This document shows, in pieces, positions 36,040 through 45,218 of a stretch of DNA of 64,000 nucleotides (the stretch's first letter is position 1; every line of letters starts with the position of its first letter). The stretch comes from Brachionus manjavacas (taxonomy: Eukaryota; Rotifera; Eurotatoria; Ploima; Brachionidae): assembly GCA_019054805.1 (NCBI GenBank), contig JAHQIY010000001.1, positions 434,001 through 498,000 on the forward strand, written 5' to 3'. The notes under the pieces were generated by a model that worked only from the letters and a program-made list of their open reading frames with translations, did no database searches and had not been told where the DNA came from. The translations under genes and the position numbers were made by a program.

Positions 36040-36230
36040 TATAAAGATGGTAAATTACGTAAATTTACGCAAATTTTCTTTTTGTCAAAAAAAGCCATAG
36101 AAACTCTGAAATTTTTTTAAAATTACAAAAATTCGGCCATTTTTTGGCCAAAGAAAATTTACGTATATTTTCGTAAATTTACGTAAAATCCACTTGTTAA
36201 ATCATTACTGTATATATGTTGTATTTTTGC
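36040..36230. repeat. Short element with ACGTAAA words
   Basis: GTAAATTACGTAAATTTACG at the left and CGTAAATTTACGTAAAATCC at the right bracket a central TTTTTGGCC segment. The right end (ACGTAAAATCCACTTGTTAA, then CATTACTGTATA) parallels the right end of the large element at 47181 (ACGTAAAATCCATGTGG, then GCGCTACTGTATA). The central GGCCATTTTTTGGCC block also corresponds to the TTTTTTGGCCG block there. It is probably a diverged short relative. Confidence 0.7.
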
Positions 36231-36415
36231 TTTAGTTTCAGTTCTGTTTTTAAACAAAGATTTAGAACTAGAAACCCTCTTTCAATTTTTTTATAGTGCC
36301 ACTCTACTAACAATGGATCGGATGTTAATTCTACTTAATTTCCATAGATTCTTCATAATTTTCAAAGATATTTTCAAGATCAAGATTTTTGCATTTCAAT
36401 TTTATATGTTGTTAA

Positions 36416-36975
36416 CACTAAAATCTAAGTCAATTTTTGCTGTTTGAGCACAATTTTTTTTTTCAGCATAAAAATAAGAATAACTTTCTAAATTAACTAA
36501 ATTCAAATAAAAAAAATATTCCTTTTTACATAATCAAGTACATACTACTAGAATCACCAAAAAGAGTCATTTTGACTCGTTTTTTAATTAAAATTTTGAA
36601 TTTATCTACAAAATCAATGGATGAGTCATAAAATATTTATAAAAAGTATACAAATCTTTAAAAACTGACTTAAATCCTAATACTTGAAAGAAGATAAGCA
36701 AATTTAAAAAATGCAAAAATTAAAGTTTGCGTATTTTACATGAAAGACGAAAAATTGGTTTAAAAAGGAATGAATTCAGTAGAAGATAAAAATTTTGCAA
36801 GATACTTATTTTTTAGCCAAATTTTTATTTTTATTACTCAATTGAAATTAAGTTTTGAAAAGATTTATCCAAATAATAAATTATTATCAATTTTTATCCA
36901 TTACATTCTATCAAAACAAGTCATTTTGACTCGTTTTGGTGCTTCTAGTAGTTTAAAATTTTGGTGCTTCTAGTG
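36416..36975. mobile_element. piggyBac-like non-autonomous element with TTAA flanks
   Basis: TTAA occurs at both borders (36412-36415 and 36976-36979). The right end reads GGTGCTTCTAGTG|TTAA and the left end TTAA|CACTAAAATC. Internal inverted copies reinforce the pairing: CTACTAGAATCACCAAAAAG (about 36547) against TTTTGGTGCTTCTAGTAG (about 36936-36953), each next to AGTCATTTTGACTCG. CACTAGAAGC-type ends with TTAA duplications are characteristic of the piggyBac superfamily. No transposase frame is present. The open frame at 36770-36973 overlaps the end and is not convincing. Confidence 0.8.
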
Positions 36976-37373
36976 TTAACCTAATTTAAAGAAAAAAATT
37001 ATTTATATAATTATAAAAATTCATAAATCATGCAAAAAATTTATTAATTAAAACACTAATAATTAGAATCAACTGATTTTTAATGCAAATGATAAGTTAA
37101 AAGCAATTCAAAGATACTTTCGTTTGGATTCTAATTGAACTTACTTAAAAAATCCTTAGTTAATTTTTCTTTACTAAATTTTTCAAAATTTAAAATAAAA
37201 TTTCAATTTTTCACAAAATTCGATAGCATATCGATATTTTTCAGTACCAAATTTTGATTAAAAAATAATTTGATTTTTTATTTTTTATTTTTTATTTGTT
37301 AAGACAAATTTAATAGCAATATAACAACCAAAAAAAATTTGAAAAATTTAAAAAACTTTAAATTCTTAAATAA

Positions 37374-40300
37374 ATGTCAAGCGACCAGACCGAGACTATT
37401 CACAGCATAATTGCCAATTACAACTCGGCCAATTATCAAAAAATAAATGTCTACGGAATTGTCACCTACATAGGCTCAAAAAGCGGTAATCAATTTAAAT
37501 TTAAAATTTAAAAAATCTCAAATTTTCTTCCAAGACAAATGTACCTGTCTGACCTTGGTCGATGACACATGCACTGAAACAGAGAGACTTAAGTGCCTTG
37601 TGTTCAACCGAAATATTTGTCCACCGACAAACTGTGAGTTAGGTGATGTGGTCAGACTCAATCGAATTAAGATTCAAGTCTTCAATGGACAACCACAGGC
37701 AGTTTGCAATAACTTGTTCAGCAGTTGGATCAGATTTAAGAAAAGCGACCCTCAATCCTACTCGGGTCAATCAAGTACAGTAAACCAAAATGACTTGGAT
37801 CGGGTCAAGCATCTTCTAAACTGGCTAAATACCAACCCAAAAAACCAGGCTCTCTATGAAGCTAGCCTTTCGGCGCCAACAGAACCCAATGCTGTCACCG
37901 ACAGTGATATAGAGATGGCTGCGTCTGTGATGAACATGCAACACTTGGAAAAAAACAACCATCAGCCCAATAAATGCGAACTAACCAAATTTTCGAATGT
38001 ACAAAAAGACACTTATGTCAACATTTTGTGCCAAGTTTGCGCTCTTTGTGACAATAAAGGAGTCAAGTTTGTGTTTGTGTGGGATGGTACCAAGTCGGAC
38101 TTGGCCATACATCAGGAAAAAGAATTCAGCATTGAACAAACAAAGAGCAAAGTCTTGTTCTCAAAAAAAATTACCGAATTTATTTTCACGATTTATATTT
38201 TTGATGAATTTGTGCAGCAATTACAAAATTTGGAAGTAATTAAAAAAAAAATAAAAATTTTTATTAATCAAAATTTAAGCCAGGAGATTTTGTGCTATTT
38301 AAAAATGCCCGAGTGTGTCCTGCACCAAACAATTCAGACGCTGATTTGTTAATTAAAATGCCCGGTATTCAAAACAGCAATCAGTCAAGGTATGGACGCT
38401 CTATTCAGAAAATTTCCTCTTTCGAAAATGTTTCCCAAATTAGCGATCATGATCCCGAGATTAACCAAATAATTGAGTAAGAATCAATGAGTTATTTAAA
38501 AATTAGTAGTGAGATAAAATTTTCAGAAATTTATAAAGAATTTTCTATGACGAAAAATTTTATTTTCAATTCTTTTTCCAAAAACCGGTAAAACTGGCAT
38601 TTTTTTCCTTATTTAATTTAGAATTTTTTAATATTGAATCTCTTATAAAAATAGGAAAGAAGCAAATTTTACAAACAAAATTTTGAATCAAAAAAAGTCT
38701 AAAAAATTCCGATTTACTTTTTTTTTGAAAAAAAAGGAAATTTGATTCTTACGAAATCAAAAAAGAAATCTTCACGATTAAAATTTTGAAAATTAAAAAT
38801 GATTTTTAAAACCAAAAATTAATAAATTGTAAATTAGTAACAGAAATATAAAAAATTAAAAAAATTAAAATCTGTAAATAAACGGTCTAAACGAAGTTTT
38901 TTTTTAAAGTATTTTCACTTTAAATATATTCTAAATAAAATAAAAAAAAAATTAATAACATTTTTTTCAATAAACCCAAAAGTGATTCTTTTAATTGTAT
39001 CACCTAATTCCAGTCTCTGCAAAAAATTAAAGAAAATGCATACAAATCAAAATTCATTAAAATTACATTGCAGATTAATTGCAGAAACTGGATTTTGATG
39101 ATTCAATTTGGTTGATTTTAGTTTAAACCCTCCAAACCATAAACCGTAATATGACATTCTTATTTTTAATAAATTTATAAAGAAAATTTATTTAATTGAT
39201 TTGGTTTAATAAGTAAATTTTGTTTCTCAATTAAAAAATAACTTTTGAACGGGAAGTGATAAAATTATTCTGCAAAAGGTGACATGTGTAACAATTTTTT
39301 CATACCTAAAAATGTCTGCACTAGCACACCATTAAAAAAGATACCCGATCCACTCTGCATTGTTTTTGCAGATCCATTTATTTAGATGTAACAAAATTGT
39401 TACAATATGTAACATTTTATAAAATAATTTTATTAATTTCCGTTCAAAAGTTATCAGAATTTAAGTGAATTGAAATGAACTTCACCAAGTCAAATTAAGA
39501 ATTGAAAAAATAAATAAGCAAAATGATCAATTTATTTTTGGAAATTTTTCTTTACACCACTTTTTACACTGAAAATCCATATTTTTTTGAAAAATATTAA
39601 CTTTGAATTTTTTGTTTTATATATTTGCTTGAATGTCTGTATGAAAATTATTTAAAACTTTCTTTTTTTCAGGCCATTCTAGCACTTCCTATAAAACTTA
39701 ATAGATTTTTATGACATCATTATTTTTATTTATTATTTCTGACAAAAGCTGACACTTTTTAACAATTTCACATTTGGTGGGAGAAGAAAAATAAATCATC
39801 AAATGAATTTACCATAAACCCTTGCAAATTACACCGGGATTTGATTAAAAGCCAAAAGCCCATTGACCTAAGACCCGGTAGTCCACTTTTTTTTTCTTTC
39901 ATTTTCAATTTAATCTCAGCTTATTTAGAAATTTAAATACACAAGTTATCTAATTATCAAATAATTTCCACTATAAGCCAATTTTGATTTTTAATCATTT
40001 ATCATTAAGTTTTTTGGGATCATTGAAAATAATATACGATTATGAGTTGTTTAAATAGCATAAAGTTAAAGTCAAGTCTTTAGGCTTTTTGCAAAAAATT
40101 AAATATTAATTTTGACTAAAATATTACTTTTTTTTCGACTTTTGCGGAAGTCTGATTTAAATTTTTTTTTAATTTTTGGAACAATTTCAGAAATCTAAAA
40201 ACCATAAGCCTAGTCTAAAATTACCATTTTTTTTTAAAAAGCCTACCAAATAAAATAAAAAATTTTGATAATTTAAAAAAATAGTGATAAGCATTTTTTA

Positions 40301-41659
40301 CCTATTACCCAATCCATTCCACACGGAGTAGTTTTGCAAGATCTACGGTTGATTATTCATATAATTTTATCTCAAAACTAGGTGTCAAACTTTTATTTTA
40401 ATTGAAAAATAAATTTTTCATTAAGAAATATAAGCAAAAAATCAAAAGATCACGATTTAAAATTTGTTCCCGAAGAACAATTCAGATGCGAAATTAGTGC
40501 CGAGTTATTCAATGACACATTTGCCGAATTGGTTGAGAAAAATTCCAAGCCGAGTAAGAATCCAACAATACTGTCTCAAGTGAACGAGGTGATGAACGAA
40601 GACACTCAAATGTACTACAGTGAAGAAGAAGCTGAGCCTATGGACAAACAAGCCATTGCTGAAAATCAAAACCTGCTCAATCAAGAGCCCATGACTGAAG
40701 ACCAAGTTAGTCCGCAGATGAGCAAAAAAATTGATCCTCTGGCCATTAGTCAAGACATTTTCATGCTGAAAAAATTGGTAAATTTAACCTATATTTGTCC
40801 TTATTTGAGCGCATCTAGCCTTGGCATTTCGACTCAGATGTACCAGCAACAATATCCATTTTATACAAATATCAAGAATTTAATTGAGGATTCAGCGTCC
40901 AAGCTCTACTTGAAATGTAAAGTTATAGCCAAATTGTACAACTTCTCTGCATCATCAAGTCCGCCAATTTGCATGGTTTTTCTCAAATGCAAAAAGTGCC
41001 ATTATCTGAACTTTACACCAATTCATTTGGCCTGTGCCTACCAGTCAGCTCATTTGAACAATTTGCTTAATATTTCAGAAGTAAAAAGCTCAAGTCAGAT
41101 ACCGGGAACGGCGCATCAAAATGTCACATTTGCGCCTCTCCTAACACAAGAAAATTGCCAACCTGGCCAACAAAATGGTCTAAATTTTAGTCTAGATTGG
41201 CTTGAGACAGCCACACCGTCCAATTTTGATCCTATCGCATGCAGCCAAGAGCAAAGCGCTGGTTCCATGATCAACTATGGCTATTTGTGTCCGAGGTGCG
41301 CGTTAAACCAGGAAGAGTCACAGGATGAGCAGATACTGGAATATGTGTATCGACTGTGGTTGGTTATGCGTGACGCGGATGTCAAACTCGATCCGTGTCT
41401 GATTGAAGAAGACGTTGCTGTGCAGTTTTTGGACGGCATTGAGCCCATCAAGTTTTACACTAACCAGTCAAAAGGACACCAAGTGTTCAAGACTATACAA
41501 AAAAATTTTCACAAAAAGTTTTTGTTCACTATTGAAATGTTCAATTTGAAGTTGATCAAAAATAGAAATGAGCTAGAGGAAATTTTTGGTGCTGAGTCGA
41601 CCAAGCGGTTGGATTATGTTTATAAGATTGTAAAATTTGAAGAATTGGTGTCCAGCTAG
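37374..41659 (+). CDS. POT1: POT1, telomeric single-strand DNA-binding protein
   Basis: Exons 37374-37485, 37535-38235, 38280-38476 and 40435-41659 join in frame to 744 residues. Introns 1 and 2 are only 49 and 44 bp. The first OB fold (about 22-110) has VYGIVTYIGSKSG, CLTLVDDTCTETERLKCLVF and the family hallmark GDVVRLNRIKIQVFNGQ. The second OB fold (about 185-330) has ILCQVCAL, FVWDGTKSD, PGDFVLFKNARV and RYGRSIQKIS. An acidic Gln/Glu-rich linker follows (about 390-435). The C-terminal part carries CKKC (522-525) and CPRC (622-625). This C-x-x-C pair corresponds to the zinc site in the third OB/Holliday-junction-like region of vertebrate POT1, which contacts TPP1. Start: the only upstream ATG in frame. 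AATAAA at 41732-41737. Known role: binding the telomere 3' overhang and controlling telomerase and damage signalling. Confidence 0.93.
39238..39454. repeat. 217-bp inverted-repeat element in POT1 intron 3
   Basis: The left end ATAACTTTTGAACGG (39238) and right end CCGTTCAAAAGTTAT (39440-39454) are exact complements. Pairing extends inward through a TAAAATTATT word. TA lies at each border, compatible with a Tc1-mariner-type MITE. No coding frame. Confidence 0.82.
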
Positions 41660-43124
41660 TTTTTTTTTATTTTTATTTGTATCTAATTTTTTGGACATTC
41701 ATTATTTTATTTAAAAAAAAAGTCATTAGCAAATAAACAAAAAATGAATATTTTTGTCAAATTTTTTGCTACGCAAGGGACTAAAGCAGTTTAAAAGATA
41801 CCCTTCAATTAAAATACACTTTGGGGATAAAATAAAATGCATTATCTTTCTTAAAAATATTAATAAAAATATGGAAATTAAATGTCTTTTATGATTCATG
41901 TTAATTAGTCTTTTTAAGGAAAAAAATAATACCACATAAAGATAAGTTGATGAATATTTTATTTTTTAATTCTGAGTCTTAGACCTTGTTTCTTGGTTGG
42001 TGCAAAAACCCTCTTCAAGCTAAGGGTAAATATTTTTAAAGGCATGAAACAATTCTTTTTTCAACATTTATATTTTTTTTAAAGATGAAATGAATTCAAA
42101 ATTTTCAAAAAAGATGAACTTTATCAATTTTTTTTAAACCAAAAACACGATTTTTAAATTTTTGGATTATTAAACATTTGAAATTAAATTTTTAAACAAT
42201 TTACGCAAAAGATTTTAGTTTACAATCTTTTGCGTAAATTGTCTTAATTATTAATATGGTAAATGAGCCTAACCTGGTTACCTATTTTTAATCACATTTG
42301 TTTTATAAATTTGAAGCTTGAGTAGTGTTCAATTTTTTTTCGAAAACATCTTTTCTTGCGTTATCAAGATCTTCCATCGAATACTTTTTTTTTTAACTTC
42401 TTCTTGTTTGTTATGATTCATTTTATGATATATTGACGATTTTTGATAATACAGAATGAATATTTTTATCAAATAAAATCAAATTATTTTTGTAAAAACA
42501 GGAGAAACAAAATTTTAAATTTTTCATAAAAAATGACGTCATTGTGATCATTTTTGTCCTTTAAGTCTACTTATGTAAAATATTTTATTTTTAGGGGTAA
42601 ATGGGTGGGATTTTTGGGTATTGAGGTGATACCTCATTAACCTCTTAACCCATAAAAAATAACAAAATTAGACAACGGACCCATCGGCTATCTTAAAATT
42701 CTAGTAAAATTTTTTTCTATTAATCAAGACCCGCTGAAAACGATAAGCAAATAAGGTCGGTTCAAACTTGTTCCGTCATCGGATCAAAAATTGTCAAACA
42801 AAATTACTAATTTGAAAAATTCTACCGAATTAGCCGAAAAAAAACTTTGAATTAAAAAAAAAAGGTTTAAAATTTTTTTAAAAATATTTCATATATATAT
42901 TTGGATTCCTCTCTTCAAGATTTACAAGAATATATGGGCTGTTTAAAAAAAAATAAAACGACTGATATATTTCGGTTTTTCAAATTACGTCGCCGAATTT
43001 ACATTAAATACATTTAGGCTGTGTTATATAAATTAGATTTAAATTAGCCATGGCTAATCGTAATCAATTAAATTTTGTTAAATAAAATTATGTAATAAAA
43101 TAATAATATATAAAAATGTTTTAG
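41660..43124. other. POT1-myosin intergenic region
   Basis: Apart from the POT1 polyadenylation signal and the hairpin at 42197, I see no gene. No upstream myosin exon could be found here. Confidence 0.5.
42197..42241. repeat. 18-bp perfect hairpin
   Basis: CAATTTACGCAAAAGATT pairs exactly with AATCTTTTGCGTAAATTG across a 9-base loop. It contains TTTACG words like those in the large ACGTAAA element nearby. Confidence 0.85.
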
Positions 43125-44449
43125 GCTTTGGTTTCACGAGATTCATTAGCAAAACATATGTATTCAAAATTATTCGATTGGATTGTGTTTGAGACAAACC
43201 AGAAATTTTCACCTCAAACCTCAAAATTTTCATCTTTAAATATAATTCACATTTTTGGCTTTGAATTTTATAAAGAAAATAATTTTGAATATTTTTGTAT
43301 TAATTATTCGAATGAAAAAATTCAAAATTTCTTTATGGATTTTAATTTAAGAATTGAAATTGATGAATATTATAAAGATGGAATAGAATTGTCAAACATT
43401 TTCATGGATAGACAATGAGATCAAACTTTTAAAAAATCATTTTCCTTTCTTTACTTTTTGTACTTTTTCAGAATATTATTTTATTTGGCCCTGTTCCTTT
43501 TTGTACTTTCTGTACTTTTTGTACTTTTTCAGAATATTATTTTATTTGGTCCTGTTCCTTTTTGTACTTTCTGTACTTTTTGTACTTTTTCAGAATATTA
43601 TTTTATTTGGTCCTGTTCCTTTTTGTACTTTCTGTACTTTTTGTACTTTTTCAGAATATTATTTTATTTGGTCCTGTTCCTTTTTGTACTTTCTGTACTT
43701 TTTGTACTTTTTCAGAAAGGATTTTTATTTTTAAATATTTTCATTGTCTATACCTCAACATTTTTTATCAAGATAATAAGCAGGAACTAGAAAAAATTGA
43801 AAAAATTATGAGCCTTGTAGAAGATAGTTGTATCAAAAATGATAATGGACAATCTTGATGTTTTTATTTGGATGATCAAAAAAATAAACAGAATTCTAAA
43901 TTTTTTGTTAGACATTTTGCTCAAAAAATTGAATACAAAACAGATGATTTTGTCGAAAAAAATCAAAATGAAATTCAAATTGAAAAATTAAATCTTTTAA
44001 ATGGTAGTAAAAACGAGTTTTTGAGAAATTTGACTTAAAATTGTAATGATCAATTGAATTTGAAAAAGCGCAATAAAACTGTGACTTTTAAGCTACGAAA
44101 ATCATTAGATGAACTAATTAATAATTTAAAATTAGTAGATCCTTATTTTGTTCATTGTTTCAAATCAAATAATGAAAATAATCAAATGTTTTTCGAGTCA
44201 AAATATGTTTTAGAGAAATTAGAAATTCATGGCATAAAAAAAATTATTGATCTTTTTGAAAATGGTTATACTCAGAAAATGTCTTATGAGGAAGTTTTAA
44301 AACAATTTGGCAGCATCTTGGAAAACGATGATAATTTGTCTTTTAAAAAAATATGCAAAAATATACCTGAATTTGTTACAATAGATGATAAGGCGTACAA
44401 ATTTGGCAACGAAAAAATTTATTTAAAAAATGTGAGATTGGTCTTTTAG
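43125..44449 (+). pseudogene. Decayed myosin motor-domain fragment
   Basis: After an acceptor (TTTTAG at 43119-43124) the frame reads ALVSRDSLAKHMYSKLFDW, IHIFGFEFYKENNFEYFCIN and YSNEKIQNFFMDF. This is the relay-helix region of the myosin head. The frame ends in a TGA at 43416, and a minisatellite follows. From about 43775 to 44449 a single frame resumes: CFYLDD, SKFFVRHFAQKIEY, FVEKNQNEIQIEKL (loop-2 approach), VDPYFVHCFKSN (the family's PHFVRCIKPN) and KAYKFGNEKIYLKN (the converter entry). In-frame stops at 43857-43859 (TGA) and 44036-44038 (TAA) break it. The ATP-binding part (P-loop, switch I) and the lever arm are absent. The DIFGFE switch-loop motif is changed to HIFGFE. I read it as a pseudogene, not a divergent active myosin. 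Confidence 0.8.
43450..43716 (+). repeat. 61-bp minisatellite, about 4.4 copies
   Basis: The unit is GAATATTATTTTATTTGGTC, followed by CTGTTCC and two TTGTACTTT-type words, ending TTTTTCA. Copies repeat every 61 bp from about 43469 with almost no differences; the first has GGCCC in place of GGTCC. Each unit itself contains a shorter TGTACTTTC/TTTTGTACTTT duplication. It separates the two myosin-like blocks. Confidence 0.93.
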
Positions 44450-44545
44450 AAAAAAAAGGAAAAAATAAGTGAAGTGATACCGTGAAGTGAGAGAAGATTC
44501 ATTTAACAGTAGCAAGAGTTCAATAAATAGAAAAAGGTAAATATA

Positions 44546-44885
44546 CAGTAGCGCTACGCCACATGGATTTTACGTAAATTTACGTAAATTAACGTAAAGA
44601 TAGAAAAGTAAAATTACGTTTATTAACGTAAAATAACGTAAATTTACGTAATTTTACGTAAAATTACTTTTTTTTACGTAAAATGTAAAACGGCCAAAAA
44701 ACAGTCGAAAATTCAATATTTTAGACGATTTTTTTGAAAATTTGAATTTTCTGAGTTTTTTAACTAAAATTTTCAAAAAAGTAAATTTACGTAAATTTTC
44801 GTAAAATTTCATTTTTTTACCAGGTAAAATTTGGTAAAATTTGGTAAATTTTCGTAAAAAAAAGTAAAAAAATGTAAATTTCTCA
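44546..44885 (+). repeat. Left arm of the ACGTAAA inverted repeat
   Basis: It starts CAGTAGCGCTACGCC, runs through repeated ACGTAAATTTACGTAA, and finishes with GGTAAAATTTGGTAAAATTT and a CTGAGAAA complement. It matches 46785-47181 in reverse nearly base for base, but lacks an extra stretch of about 50 bp present in the right arm near 47098-47150. Confidence 0.9.
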
Positions 44886-45218
44886 GTTTTATTAGATTTT
44901 TTTTAAAGTTGTGTTAATTTTATCTTAATATAGTTTGTTTAGTGATTTGACCATTCTCCATTCTTTTCAATCACTATTTCAATTACCTTTAATACTTGAT
45001 TAGAGTTTAAAAAAATGAAAATTTTCTTCGATTCTTTAAATATAGAATTTGTTTTAAAAAAATTCTTTTTTTTTGTTTAAACGTGGTTTTCTCTTAATTT
45101 TTTTGCTCATTTTCTTTTTTTATTTATTGATAATCTAAAGTCGAATTGATTTTAAAATTTAGAAAATGCCACATTTAGAAAAGTACAAAAAAAGAAAAAA
45201 AATCCACCAAAAACAAAA

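Noticed and set aside
36770..36973. 67-codon open frame inside the piggyBac-like element
   Set aside because: It runs into the inverted end, is A/T-driven and has no transposase motifs.
43450..43716. Tandem array considered as a CRISPR
   Set aside because: Units are directly adjacent without spacers, and the genome is eukaryotic.
43458..43858. Overlapping Phe/Leu-rich open frames resembling membrane proteins
   Set aside because: They arise from the stop-free 61-bp minisatellite read in three frames; no start context or homology.
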